Assembly: GCF_003725995.1 (NCBI RefSeq)
Contig: NZ_QIBX01000001.1
Coordinates: 124,001-188,000, forward strand
DNA: 64,000 nucleotides
Direction of reading: 5' to 3'
Origin: Slackia equolifaciens
GTDB lineage: Bacteria > Actinomycetota > Coriobacteriia > Coriobacteriales > Eggerthellaceae
Part shown: positions 52,583-61,771 of the stretch, one piece after another
Position numbering within the stretch: position 1 is the stretch's first letter
Layout: each line of letters starts with the position of its first letter
The notes under the pieces: model-generated
What the model saw: the letters and a program-made list of their open reading frames with translations, nothing else
The model's database searches: none
Told to the model about the DNA's origin: nothing
Translations under genes and position numbers: made by a program

Positions 52583-53572
52583 TCAGAAAAGCGAGAGCTG
52601 GCCGCCTTCTCCCTGCGAGTCGGCGCCCGCAGCACGAGCGGCGTCCAAAGACAAGCTCGGCCCCAAGCCGACGCGCACAAACCCATCGGGGCTCTCCCCC
52701 GCTTTGGTTCGCGCGGCATCGGGCGACCGTGCGGGCTCGATGCGCAAGCGCACGCCTGCACGGTTGGCGAGCACGGCATAGCCCTCGCCAAGCCACACCC
52801 CCGCCTCATGAGGCTCAAGCACAAGTGGCACGCGGTCGTGCACCGCGGCGGCGTCGGGCGTAGGCTCGCACGTGACCACCGCGAAGCGGCCGTCTTCGTA
52901 AATGCCCGCAAGCAACGTGAGATAGGCAGCGTTTGATGAAGCTCCGTCGCAAGCCGCCGCCTCAGGACGGGCATCGCGGGCCATTGCCCCAGCGTCACGC
53001 GCCGCCGCATCAGAACCGCAATCCCGGGGAACCGAGCCAAATAGATAGGGCCGTTTCACGGGTCGACCCGTTTTAGGGCTGGGCACACGCTCCTTGTCGT
53101 GATATTCGAAGAACCCCCAGGTGGGAACAATGCAGCGGCGGCGTCGAACGGACTCGCCCCACATGCCCTCCGGTTTGCCCAGCGCGCTCTCGATGCGCGC
53201 GTTGTACACAAGACCCGCTCCGCCCTGCTTCCACGGAGCGGCATATCCCCAGATCATTTCCACCGGACGAAACCACATGGAGCTCGACGGACCGGCGGGC
53301 TCCCCCAGAAGCACCAGCACCCCATCGCCGGGAACCGCCTGGGCGCGACATGACAGATCTTCGACCGCAGGCCAAATGGACCCCGACTGGGCGCCGTCGG
53401 CCTCAGAGCCAGCGGAGTTCCCCAAGGTCTTGGCAGCAGGCGCAAAACGTCCCGACTCGGACTGGACGGCCGCAGGCCACTCCGCCTGAGAGACCACAGG
53501 GGACACGGCCTCCACGAACGCAGCCGCCTGAAGCGCCTCATCCCAGGTGAGCGTAAAAAACCGTCTGCACAC
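52583..53572 (-). CDS. SRAP/YedK-HMCES-family DNA abasic-site protein
   Basis: 329 residues with a GTG start at 53572 (GAGGAC). Catalytic Cys2 follows Met, as required. Asn124 (YNARIES), Glu156 (GFFEYH) and His245 (AAVHDRVPL) complete the SRAP active site, and PTWGF and MIWGY are typical. The family crosslinks abasic sites in single-stranded DNA. A ~55-residue insert near the start (about 30-85), a second insert (about 180-215) and a low-complexity C-terminus make it longer than usual (~220). It starts 6 bases after the alarmone synthetase stop, so both are probably co-transcribed. Confidence 0.87.
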   Translation of the reverse strand: MCRRFFTLTWDEALQAAAFVEAVSPVVSQAEWPAAVQSESGRFAPAAKTLGNSAGSEADGAQSGSIWPAVEDLSCRAQAVPGDGVLVLLGEPAGPSSSMWFRPVEMIWGYAAPWKQGGAGLVYNARIESALGKPEGMWGESVRRRRCIVPTWGFFEYHDKERVPSPKTGRPVKRPYLFGSVPRDCGSDAAARDAGAMARDARPEAAACDGASSNAAYLTLLAGIYEDGRFAVVTCEPTPDAAAVHDRVPLVLEPHEAGVWLGEGYAVLANRAGVRLRIEPARSPDAARTKAGESPDGFVRVGLGPSLSLDAARAAGADSQGEGGQLSLF

Positions 53573-53578
53573 GGCCGG

Positions 53579-54718
53579 TTAGTCCTCAACCTCGAGAGCT
53601 CGCGCCAGAATCTGCATGCGCGCCTCCACGTCCTCGATGATACGGCTGCAGTCTTTGAGCTCGTCAGAGGCGTCGATCCCCTGCACCTCGTGGACGGCCT
53701 TGTATTTCAAGCTGTGCTCAAGGCTCGCCCAGAAGTCCATGGCGATGGTGCGCATCTGCACCTCGACCGGCACCATCTCTTTTTTGTCCATGAAATACAC
53801 GGGGATGCGCACGATGGCATGCAGGCTGCGATACCCATTGGGCTTGGGGTTGGCGATGTAGTCTTTGACAGTCACGATCTCTAGATCGTCCTGCTTTTTC
53901 AGCGAATCCAAAAGATTGTACACGTCATGGATGTAGGAGCAGATCACGCGCACGCCCGCAATGTCGAAGAGGTTTTCCTCCATACTCTCGATGGTCACAG
54001 GGAAACCTTGCCGCTGCAGCTTCTCGAAAATACTCGCCGGCTTTTTGATGCGCGATTCTATATGGTGAATGGGGTTGCGGTTCTTCTTCAGGCTCAGGTC
54101 GCGATCGAGCACCTCGAGGCGAACCTCCATCTGGCGCATAGCCGCCTGATACTTCTGGAGCGATTCGCGCATCATCGCCTCGGCTGTGCGAAGGCGCTGC
54201 GTCTCCGACTGCGTGACAACGGAAAGCCCCGTGGACACGTTCGCGGCCGCCGCAATCACCGAAGCAATGTCTTCCGCCCCAATGGCGGGATGGTCCTGGG
54301 CCCGGACAGGAGCCGATGCAGGGGCGGAGCCAGCGCGCGGCGCGTCGATCACCTCGACGGATGCCACCGCCTTCGCGGCGCTCTTCGAACGCCGGTCTTC
54401 GGAAGACGCGTCATGCGCGGCAAGCGCAGGCTGCTCGCGCATTCCGCCATTGGCTGCCGCGCGCGCCTTGCCGCCGCCCGAAACCGCACGGCGCAGGGGC
54501 TCATACGCGGCTTTCACGAAACGCTTCGCGCTCGAACGCGCCCCTTTGCTCGATTTTTCCCGACTTTTTGCAGCTGTTTTCTTTGATTGGGAGCGAGCGG
54601 ATGCCTTCCCGGCAGACGAAGCGCTCCTCTTTTTCGAAGTATCCGAACTAGACCCCGTAACGGCGGCGGAATCGCCCGTCGCATACGCGGGGCGCAACGG
54701 CTCCGGCATAGAACTCAT
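53579..54718 (-). CDS. Small alarmone synthetase (RelA/SpoT nucleotidyltransferase domain)
   Basis: 379 residues from ATG 54718 (AGGAGGC). A ~150-residue Lys/Ser/Ala-rich N-terminal extension precedes the synthetase domain: IKKPASIFEKLQRQGFPVTIESMEENLFDIAGVRVICSYIHDVYNLLDSL, DYIANPKPNGYRSLHAIV and PVEVQMRTIAMDFWASLEHSLKYK. No HD hydrolase, TGS or ACT domain is present, so this is a RelP/RelQ-type enzyme making (p)ppGpp. The basic extension is unusual and might bind nucleic acid or a ribosome. Confidence 0.9.
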   Translation of the reverse strand: MSSMPEPLRPAYATGDSAAVTGSSSDTSKKRSASSAGKASARSQSKKTAAKSREKSSKGARSSAKRFVKAAYEPLRRAVSGGGKARAAANGGMREQPALAAHDASSEDRRSKSAAKAVASVEVIDAPRAGSAPASAPVRAQDHPAIGAEDIASVIAAAANVSTGLSVVTQSETQRLRTAEAMMRESLQKYQAAMRQMEVRLEVLDRDLSLKKNRNPIHHIESRIKKPASIFEKLQRQGFPVTIESMEENLFDIAGVRVICSYIHDVYNLLDSLKKQDDLEIVTVKDYIANPKPNGYRSLHAIVRIPVYFMDKKEMVPVEVQMRTIAMDFWASLEHSLKYKAVHEVQGIDASDELKDCSRIIEDVEARMQILARALEVED

Positions 54719-55182
54719 GAAGCCTCCTAGACCATAAACGAAGACGGGGCACGCATAGAGGCACTCCATCCGCCGCAAGGCTGCGGCTTATCGTTGGGTC
54801 TATGATAGGGCACGCCCCTTTAGCCCGCCCGCCTGCATCCCAATCCGTTACCGAACGGGCATGAAGGCTTCCGAAAAACAGCAAAAGCGTGAACGCCGGA
54901 TTAACACCCGCCAACCCGGCGCCCCGCATCATGCACGCAACTCCGGATGCCATAAAATGATACAAGGAGCGCGGAGCAGAAGAACCGAACAGAACAGATC
55001 CATTGCGGAGCAAGCTCGAATGCCTAAAACAGGTCGTGCGACTCCGTGCCACTAAATTTCAGAATTTTATGTATCTGAAATACACGTTTTTCTTATTTTC
55101 GTGTATCTATAATGCATGATTTTCAGAATTTCGTGTATTCTAAATACACTAATTGACGAATAGACCAAACGAGGTACTGCAC
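54719..55182. other. Intergenic region with DUF4143-gene operators
   Basis: 464 bases; the first ~330 show nothing convincing. The last ~130 are AT-rich and hold the repeated operators and promoter of the DUF4143-family ATPase gene. Confidence 0.65.
55057..55150 (+). promoter_or_regulatory. Repeated operator and promoter before the DUF4143 ATPase gene
   Basis: A 30-base direct repeat begins TTTCAGAATTT at 55057-55086 and 55121-55150. The second copy contains the perfect palindrome GTGTATTCTAAATACAC (55133-55149); the first has a degenerate version. A third GTGTAT half-site is at 55101-55106 beside a TATAAT (55108-55113). Repressor sites thus flank the -10, suggesting autoregulation. Confidence 0.6.
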
Positions 55183-56556
55183 ATGACACTCAAAAGGACG
55201 TTCGAAGCCCTTATAGAAAAATGGGCTCTTGCACCAGCAAATCGCCCTCTTTTAGTGCGGGGAGCAAGGCGCGTAGGCAAGACGTTTGCCGTGGAAAAGG
55301 TGGGCAGGCGTCTTGCTGGTAACAACTTCGTGAAACTCGACTTCCAAACCGACCTCGATCTCATAGCGCCTCTTTTCGACGGCCCCACCGACGATGTGGA
55401 TGCAACTATGAAACGTATCGCGGAGTATAAACGCGTTAAGCTCGACCGCGAGAGCGCCTTCATCCTCTTTGATGAGGTGCAGCTGTGCGAACGCGCCCTC
55501 AATTCTCTCCGCTTTTTCTCAGAATCAGGATGGCGCATAGCGGCAACAGGTAGCCAACTTGGAGTGGCCACACGCAAGCGAGACCTTCCCTTTCCCAGCG
55601 GCGTGCAACAGGAAACAATGCATCCGTTATCATTCGAGGAGTTTCTCTGGGCCATGGGCGAAGACGCGATGGCAGAGGCAATTCGCGTCCATGCCGAATC
55701 TCTCGAACCATATCCGGCGCATATCCGCGCATCGCAGCTTTTTCGATATTATCAGGTCATTGGCGGCATGCCGGGCGCTGTTGCTGCTTTTGTTGCCACA
55801 AATGACATTGATGAAACTCGCGTACAGCAACGCGAAGTAGACGGAATATACACGGCGGACATGACCGACCCCGATAACGGCATCAGCGCCCTTGCGGCGC
55901 GCAAGGTGTGGCGCAGCATTCCCGCCCAACTGCTTCGGTCGTCTACAAAAAAATTCAAATACTCCGAGGTCGAACGCGGCGGCAGACGAACCAAACTGCT
56001 TGAACCGCTTGACTGGTTGGCGGGCGCAGGCATGATTTCAATCAACGACCTCACCGAATGCACTGAAGCACCGCTTGTTCCTTACTCGGAAAAAGAAGGA
56101 AGCTTTTTCAAGGTATACCTTGCCGACACAGGGCTCATGTTTTATAAGCTGTCAGTCAATCCTCGCCTCTGGCTGGAGGCGGAATCGACCAATCTTCCTC
56201 TTTCATCGGATTTCAGAGGGGCTATCGCCGAGAATGCCGTTATGCAGGCATTCACCTCAAACAACCTCCAAACATTCTACTGGATGCCCCCGAACTCTTG
56301 GTCAGGCAAGGGAGAGCTTGACTTTCTTCTGCAGGACGACCAAATGCGCGTGATACCCGTAGAAGTGAAATCCGCGCGTAACGTGAGAGCGCGAACGTTA
56401 GAAACGTTTATGGAAAAGGCCCATTCGCCCTATGCCGTCGTACTCTCCGACCGTAATTTTGAACGAACGCAAGACGAATGCGGAAACGAAATACGTCAGC
56501 TGCCTCTTTATGCAGCGCACTGTCTCGGCGCCGACTGCGTGAAGACGAACGCGTAG
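55183..56556 (+). CDS. AAA ATPase with DUF4143 (C-terminal nuclease-like) domain
   Basis: 457 residues from ATG 55183 (GAGGT 7 bases upstream); an earlier ATG at 55153 lies inside the repeat region. Walker A is VRGARRVGKTFAVEKVG and Walker B FILFDEVQLCE. RRVGK with FDEVQ is typical of the ATPases that carry a C-terminal DUF4143 domain, here the KGELDFLL...VIPVEVKSA pattern of a restriction-endonuclease-like fold (D, E/VK). These proteins are common, often mobile, and poorly understood. The local GC is lower than in neighbours. Confidence 0.88.
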   Translation: MTLKRTFEALIEKWALAPANRPLLVRGARRVGKTFAVEKVGRRLAGNNFVKLDFQTDLDLIAPLFDGPTDDVDATMKRIAEYKRVKLDRESAFILFDEVQLCERALNSLRFFSESGWRIAATGSQLGVATRKRDLPFPSGVQQETMHPLSFEEFLWAMGEDAMAEAIRVHAESLEPYPAHIRASQLFRYYQVIGGMPGAVAAFVATNDIDETRVQQREVDGIYTADMTDPDNGISALAARKVWRSIPAQLLRSSTKKFKYSEVERGGRRTKLLEPLDWLAGAGMISINDLTECTEAPLVPYSEKEGSFFKVYLADTGLMFYKLSVNPRLWLEAESTNLPLSSDFRGAIAENAVMQAFTSNNLQTFYWMPPNSWSGKGELDFLLQDDQMRVIPVEVKSARNVRARTLETFMEKAHSPYAVVLSDRNFERTQDECGNEIRQLPLYAAHCLGADCVKTNA

Positions 56557-56693
56557 CTCGCCGATTTGAGATTCAGGCTCGCAGCGTATTCAATGATGCC
56601 CTCCTGCATTGTCCTTGCCCAAGCTGCCAAAAGGATTCTTTGCGGAACAATCTGCGCATCCTAGCGCTCCGGCCATGCTGGCGGCAGAAATGC

Positions 56694-56722
56694 AAAAGGC
56701 CCCGGAGCAATCTCCGAGGCCT
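56694..56722 (-). terminator. Terminator after the second nitroreductase gene
   Basis: On the minus strand GGCCTCGGAG pairs with CTCCGGGGCC (one wobble) around ATTG, followed by TTTT. Confidence 0.85.
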
Positions 56723-56765
56723 GCAAATCAGCACCTGTGCAGAACGGCGCACGCCGCGCAGTGGC

Positions 56766-57302
56766 CTATGCGTTCACATCGGTGAATTGTGCCAGGGGAA
56801 TACGTCGAGCCTCTCGGCGCTCAGAATCGAGCTCGCGCGGCTGGGCATAGCCCGCCACCAAAATGCTCACCGGCTCAACGCCTTCCGGAATATCAAACTC
56901 GCGGCGCGCCACCTCGGGGTCGAACGCACACACCCAGCAGGTACCGAGCCCTAGGTCGGTCGCCGCCATCATCATCTGGTCGCACACGATGGAGGTGTCG
57001 ATGAGCGACGAGTTCATATCGTCGTAGGAGCGCACCCATGCGTCTTCGGTCTTCGCGCACACCACAAACGCCAGCGGAGCGCCAAAGATGCTGCCGTTCT
57101 TCTCAAAACGAGGCTCGCACGCCGCCGCCTTCGCCAAAAGCTCAGGGGTGTCGCATACCACGATACGCGTGGGATGGAAGTTGTGCGCGCTTGGAGCGAT
57201 GCGGCCGGCTTCGACAATCGCATCGACCTTTTCCTGCTCCACGGAGCGATCTTCATAGTGACGCACCGAGTAACGTGCATAGGCCAAATCAAGAAACGAC
57301 AT
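56766..57302 (-). CDS. Nitroreductase-family flavoprotein (second copy type)
   Basis: 178 residues from ATG 57302 (GAAGGAGG). MSFLDLAYARYSVRHYEDRSV is the FMN-binding start. Later parts are RIAPSAHNFHPTRIVV, SSLIDTSIVCDQMMMAATDLGLGTCWVCAFDP and VAGYAQP. It belongs to the small nitroreductases; the physiological substrate is unknown. A perfect 25-base palindrome lies ~80 bases upstream. Confidence 0.92.
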   Translation of the reverse strand: MSFLDLAYARYSVRHYEDRSVEQEKVDAIVEAGRIAPSAHNFHPTRIVVCDTPELLAKAAACEPRFEKNGSIFGAPLAFVVCAKTEDAWVRSYDDMNSSLIDTSIVCDQMMMAATDLGLGTCWVCAFDPEVARREFDIPEGVEPVSILVAGYAQPRELDSERREARRIPLAQFTDVNA

Positions 57303-57382
57303 GGTTCCTCCTTCACTCTGACGTATTGCGCGCATGATAGCGCATACGCGGCCGACTATTCCACCGAACTGTCGCTACCATT

Positions 57383-57407
57383 CATATCTATACGGTGTAT
57401 AGATATG
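57383..57407. promoter_or_regulatory. Perfect 25-bp palindrome upstream of the nitroreductase gene (operator)
   Basis: CATATCTATAC and GTATAGATATG form perfect 11-base arms around GGT. It lies 81-105 bases before the nitroreductase ATG and 13 bases before the end of the SixA-CHAD gene. Confidence 0.65.
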
Positions 57408-57419
57408 TGTTTTCGCAGC

Positions 57420-58943
57420 TCATTGTTTAGGTACTTCATCGGTAATCATTTGCCCTGCCTGAGCTTCTTCGCTGCGCTCCGCCTCGACGGGCCGAACGGA
57501 TCCGTCGTTTCCCATGTCGTGGACAGGCTCCTCGGCCACCGCGTCTTGGCCGGTCTGGCTTGAGTCCGCGTCTTGGCTGGGCTGGGCGCCTTGAGCGCCT
57601 TCGTCTGTCCGGTCGGACCACGCATCCCCGTACGCGTCCCCGCTGGCTCGGCCTGCCCATCCGGCACCCAGCGCCTCGGACAGCACGGCCACATTGCGCT
57701 CCCTAAGCGCTGCAAGACTCAAAGCGGCGGCCTCGGAAAGCTTTTTCCTCGGGAATTCGTCGATAATGCCCACATTCACGCGGGCATCGCAGATGGCGCC
57801 CAGGCCGTCCTGCATCTTCACCATGCGCTTCGCAACGGCCACGGCGCCCTCGTCCAGGAACATGCCGAAATTCTCGGCGGCGTAGCGCACCCGCTTGGCA
57901 TCCTTGCGCACATCATGGGTCGCTTCGGCGTCGGCGATATCAAGCGCAAGCATGGCGCATTCAAGATCGCCCACAAGCGCCTCGAAGCGCGCTCTGACGG
58001 CCTTGCGAGCAATCCCTTCATGCGCAATCCCTTTACGCCACTCGATGCCCGTCGCATGGGCGCGGGCGTTGCCCAAAAGTCGCCTGCATTGCTTGCTACG
58101 CAGCTTTTTGGCTACGCGATCCCTCTCCTCATTGCGCAGCTGAACGATTGCCTCCACGAGCTCCAAAGACCCGCCTTCAAGCTCCGCCGCCTGACCGACA
58201 AGCACATCAAGTTCGCGCAGCCGCGACGTCCACCGCACCACCGTGCGAAGGTCGCGTTGTATGGCCTTGTTCTGCGACTCTTTTTGCCAAGGCTGGATAA
58301 ACGCCACCAAGCTGCGCATCGTGCGGATGGAAACGCGCAGCTTGTGCATGGTTTCAGGATCTTGCTCGTTTTCGAAGAACGCCTTCAAGCGCATCTCCAC
58401 CGTGTCGGACGCTCGTGCGATCACGTTCTCCAATGCAACGAGGTTGGCGAACCTGCCCGATTTGGGACCCTGCACGAACCACAGAAGGCGCGCCGAGGGC
58501 TTAGGGGACGCCGCCCGCCTCTCCAGGCGCAAGGCAACCGCGGCCCCCGGGAAAAACGGAAGCCGCACCCCCGTCAGCCGCGCCGTCATGTCGTCGACGA
58601 ACGGGTTATGTCCCACGGCGACCACGCACGACGTATCGCTTTCCTCAAGCGCAGCAAGAAATTCCTCTTCGTCCTGGCGCCATAGAAACTCGCATTCCTT
58701 GGGTTCGCCGGCCTTGAGCGCATGCGCCACAATACGGGCCGTTTGGACGGTGCGCACCGCCGGGCTCGCCCACACCTGAACGCCGTCGCGCGCCGCGCCG
58801 CCCAAAAGCGCCAGGCTTTGCGGGACGGACTCTTCGAGCGCCCGCGTGCCACCCTCGGTCAGAGGACGCAACGCGTCATCCTCGCGCCACGTTTCGCGGG
58901 CAGCCGCCTTTCCGTGCCGCATCAAAACCAACGTCTTAGCCAT
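57420..58943 (-). CDS. SixA histidine phosphatase-CHAD domain fusion
   Basis: 507 residues from ATG 58943. The first ~155 residues are a SixA-type phosphatase with RHGK (residues 9-12) and VAVGHNPFVDDMTARL. A CHAD domain (about 200-410) follows, with basic-residue-bearing helices (MHKLRVSIRTMRSLVAF, RELDVLVGQ, DVRKDAKRVRYAAENF). The C-terminal ~80 residues are a Gln/Ala/Asp/Glu-rich tail. CHAD domains bind polyphosphate; the fusion suggests a polyphosphate-linked phosphatase, but the substrate is not known. Confidence 0.88.
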   Translation of the reverse strand: MAKTLVLMRHGKAAARETWREDDALRPLTEGGTRALEESVPQSLALLGGAARDGVQVWASPAVRTVQTARIVAHALKAGEPKECEFLWRQDEEEFLAALEESDTSCVVAVGHNPFVDDMTARLTGVRLPFFPGAAVALRLERRAASPKPSARLLWFVQGPKSGRFANLVALENVIARASDTVEMRLKAFFENEQDPETMHKLRVSIRTMRSLVAFIQPWQKESQNKAIQRDLRTVVRWTSRLRELDVLVGQAAELEGGSLELVEAIVQLRNEERDRVAKKLRSKQCRRLLGNARAHATGIEWRKGIAHEGIARKAVRARFEALVGDLECAMLALDIADAEATHDVRKDAKRVRYAAENFGMFLDEGAVAVAKRMVKMQDGLGAICDARVNVGIIDEFPRKKLSEAAALSLAALRERNVAVLSEALGAGWAGRASGDAYGDAWSDRTDEGAQGAQPSQDADSSQTGQDAVAEEPVHDMGNDGSVRPVEAERSEEAQAGQMITDEVPKQ

Positions 58944-59199
58944 GGCACAACCGCCTTTCACGTCGGGTTCAATCTCGCCTTGATTGTACCCTGTCGCAGG
59001 CGCGTTTTCCCAAGCCGTTACCGTACCGTGCATCCCCATAAAAGCGCCGCGACTCAACGATCGAACAACCAGCTCAGGCCTTTCTATTACGCCCGCCATT
59101 GTTACGTAGTTCGACATCCTTCCGGCAGCGAATGCTCGTAATCATGCGGGGTAATCGCCGTACGTCGTGCGCCTGAGCTCTATAGCGATGCAATCCTCG

Positions 59200-60180
59200 T
59201 CACATCCGTTCGGTTTCATCTCTTTTCTCGCTGGCGCCGGCGCCGACCTCCTCATATGGAGGAGCCGCGTGCGCACGGCAAAGCGGCACACGCCCCTCCG
59301 AAAGCGCCAACCCCGCGATGGTGAGCACGATGCCCGCCGCCATGGCGAGCGTAACCGACTCGCCCAGAATCATCGCGGAAGCCACGGCGGTAATCACCGG
59401 AACCAGATAGATATAGGCGCTCGTTTTGGCGGCGCCCAAGCGCGATACCGCCATGCCCCACGTAACAAAGCACCCCGCCGATGCTGCCAGCCCCAAAAAC
59501 AGCAGATTGCCCGCATTGGCTGCATCGACAAGGCGGGAAAGATCGGGCTGCGCGCCCAGAGGGGCAAGCAGCGGCAGCATGAACAACAGCCCCCAGACAA
59601 ACGTGCGCTTAGTAGACGCAATGGTCTCGTACCCCAAATCGGCGATACGCTTTACCAGCGTGGAATATACCGACCACATGAGCGCTGCCGCCAAGGCGAG
59701 CGCATCGCCCACCGAAAGCGCCTGCACGCCAGCCTCGCCCAAACACACCAAGGCAACGCCCGCAATCGCGACAACCAAACCCACCACAAAGCGCACATGC
59801 ATCCTTTCGCGCCCCAGAACAAATGCGATGGCCGCCGTGGAAAGCGGCGACACCGCCACCAGCACGCCCACGGTTGAGGCATGGGCAAACGTGAGCGCGA
59901 TGTTCTCAAGCAGATAATACAGCGTCACACCCGTGAGCCCCGCCGCGATGAAGAGCAGCTCGTGGGAGCGGCGCTTGAGCCGCAAGACGCGCGGTCGCAG
60001 CGCGCATAAAGCAACCAGCCCGATAACGAAACGCCCGAACAGCACCTCGATGGGCGCGAAGTCCTCAAGCAGCACCTTGGTGGAGACAAATGTGAAACCC
60101 CAGACAAACACCGTGAACAAAGCGAACGCATGCGCCGCCCCGATGGACCCTCCCCTATTCGCCGTGCTTTCAGCCGTCAT
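59200..60180 (-). CDS. EamA/DMT-family transporter
   Basis: 326 residues from ATG 60180 (AAAGGCGAGG). About ten TM helices in two EamA repeats; the typical FVWGFTFVSTKVLLEDFAPIEVLFGRFVIG opening and the second-repeat ALMWSVYSTLVKRIADLGYE are visible. Substrate unknown; metabolite export is common in the family. Confidence 0.9.
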   Translation of the reverse strand: MTAESTANRGGSIGAAHAFALFTVFVWGFTFVSTKVLLEDFAPIEVLFGRFVIGLVALCALRPRVLRLKRRSHELLFIAAGLTGVTLYYLLENIALTFAHASTVGVLVAVSPLSTAAIAFVLGRERMHVRFVVGLVVAIAGVALVCLGEAGVQALSVGDALALAAALMWSVYSTLVKRIADLGYETIASTKRTFVWGLLFMLPLLAPLGAQPDLSRLVDAANAGNLLFLGLAASAGCFVTWGMAVSRLGAAKTSAYIYLVPVITAVASAMILGESVTLAMAAGIVLTIAGLALSEGRVPLCRAHAAPPYEEVGAGASEKRDETERM

Positions 60181-60469
60181 ACCTCGCCTTTCAGATCAAG
60201 CATGTTCCGAATATGATTGCTTCTTCCCACTTCGCCTCTCTCGCCTGCCGCATGAGCCGATTGGTCGTTTCCGCATTATGCTACATGCAGCAACCAGAAA
60301 GCTCTTGAACAAATTGCCGCGCGGCCCCCAATCGGCCGCATTATTCATTAAGCATTTTTACAGCCTTGCGGTTGCCCAATGTATTTACCTGGCGGCGCTT
60401 GACCTGAAGCTTACTCGAGGTCCTACGCTTTCGTTCGTTACCGCGCATTCCCATGCGGAGGAGGACGAA

Positions 60470-61402
60470 ATGAACCGTGACGACGCATATGAGAACCGCC
60501 CGAGCAAATCGAAGGGCGACGCGCTAGGACGAGGACTGGAAAGCCTGATGGGCGACCAGGAATCTTGGCAGGCGCACCAGGCGGCAGACGCAAGGCCGAA
60601 CCGCACCGCGTGCGAACGGCATTCAGATGACGCCGCCGATACGCAAAGCGCCCTAAGCGCATCGGCATTCAGCACGGTAGAAGGCGCGCTATTGCGCGAT
60701 CGAACCGACGAAAACCAAGATGCATTCGCATCCCAAAGCTTCTCGCAAACCGCAGGCTCCGTTAGCGTTCAGAGCGCAACGCGCGCCGCTGCATCATCCG
60801 GCGAGCTGGCGGAATCCGTACGCAGCGCCTTGGAGTCGGCCCAGGTGCCCTACGCCCAAAACATCGAGGAGACGCTACAGAACCCGGAGCTGCCCGCTGG
60901 ATGCGAGGCGGCATCGCTTGCGGCGGTGCTCAAGAGCATGGGATATGGCACCTCGCCGATAGACATCGTGAAGAACTACCTGACGATAGACCCCACAGCA
61001 ACCTCGGAGCACGCCTTCGCGGGAAATCCCTATATCGAATACGGCGACGCCGCGTTTCCGCCCGCCATCGTGGACGCCGCCAACGCCTTCCTTGAGGAAC
61101 GCGATGCCGAGGAACGCGCGCAAGACGTAAGCGGGGAGGCGTTCTCCGACATGATTGAACTGATTGAGCGCGGCTACCCCGTTGTCGTATGGAGCACCGT
61201 TGACATGGTTGACCCCGCCTTCACCGGAGCCTACCTAGGACGCTACGCCTGGTATTCGCAAGAGCATTGCGTGGTGCTCTATGGCACGCAGGACGATAGC
61301 GTGCTGGTATGCGATCCGCTCGAAGGGCTCGTCACGCGTGACGCGCAGGAGTTTGGGCGCATCTGGGAAGCCTGCGGCTCGATGGCGGTTCTGATTTCGT
61401 AG
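60470..61402 (+). CDS. C39-like cysteine peptidase-fold protein
   Basis: 310 residues from ATG 60470 (GCGGAGGAGGA). The C-terminal half (from about 135) matches the C39_2 family: LPAGCEAASLAAVLKSMGY with the catalytic-like Cys, a central FPPAIVDAAN, PVVVWSTVDM and HCVVLYGTQD with the His. The ~120-residue N-terminal part is low-complexity and has DALGRGLESLMGDQ, which resembles the ParA-binding tip of ParB. No signal peptide or TM helix is seen, so the protein is probably intracellular or non-classically exported. Confidence 0.75.
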   Translation: MNRDDAYENRPSKSKGDALGRGLESLMGDQESWQAHQAADARPNRTACERHSDDAADTQSALSASAFSTVEGALLRDRTDENQDAFASQSFSQTAGSVSVQSATRAAASSGELAESVRSALESAQVPYAQNIEETLQNPELPAGCEAASLAAVLKSMGYGTSPIDIVKNYLTIDPTATSEHAFAGNPYIEYGDAAFPPAIVDAANAFLEERDAEERAQDVSGEAFSDMIELIERGYPVVVWSTVDMVDPAFTGAYLGRYAWYSQEHCVVLYGTQDDSVLVCDPLEGLVTRDAQEFGRIWEACGSMAVLIS

Positions 61403-61434
61403 CGCAAAGCCGCCGCATGTATGCGTCTATACGC

Positions 61435-61440
61435 TAATAT
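61435..61440 (+). promoter_or_regulatory. -10 element of a leaderless small gene
   Basis: TAATAT ends 6 bases before the ATG at 61447, so transcription would start at or next to the start codon. Confidence 0.5.
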
Positions 61441-61446
61441 GTGCGC

Positions 61447-61662
61447 ATGGACGACTTCGAACGAAAATGGAAACTCATCCGCGAGCAGCTCCTCGCCGAG
61501 GCAACGGGCGAGGAGCCCCATGCCATCTCAAGCGGGCGCACCCTCTTCGGCATACAAAGCGAGGTGGAGAGGAAGATGGAGCGCTTCGCCCGAGAAATCG
61601 AAGAGGAGACTCGCGCCAAACGGCTTGCCGAACGCATGCAAGGTCAGGACGAAAGGGGCTAG
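61447..61662 (+). CDS. Small helical protein, family unknown
   Basis: 71 residues. It is charged and helical (DDFERKWKLIREQLLAEATGEEP; EVERKMERFAREIEEETRAKRLAERM), probably forming a coiled coil. There is no recognisable domain. Its near-leaderless promoter and position between the C39 and asparaginase genes support expression. Confidence 0.6.
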   Translation: MDDFERKWKLIREQLLAEATGEEPHAISSGRTLFGIQSEVERKMERFAREIEEETRAKRLAERMQGQDERG

Positions 61663-61724
61663 CCTATTCCTGACGCTTGACAATCGCAGGCGCAAACGCG
61701 CCCTTTCGCAGCCCTCCCATGGCA

Positions 61725-61730
61725 TATAAT
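61725..61730 (+). promoter_or_regulatory. -10 element of the asparaginase gene
   Basis: TATAAT at 61725-61730 lies 2 bases before an in-frame ATG (61733), so the mRNA would begin inside that codon region. This supports the GTG at 61772 as the true start. Confidence 0.6.
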
Positions 61731-61771
61731 GCATGCCCGACGCATTCAGACTCGACCCAAAGGGGGCGCGC

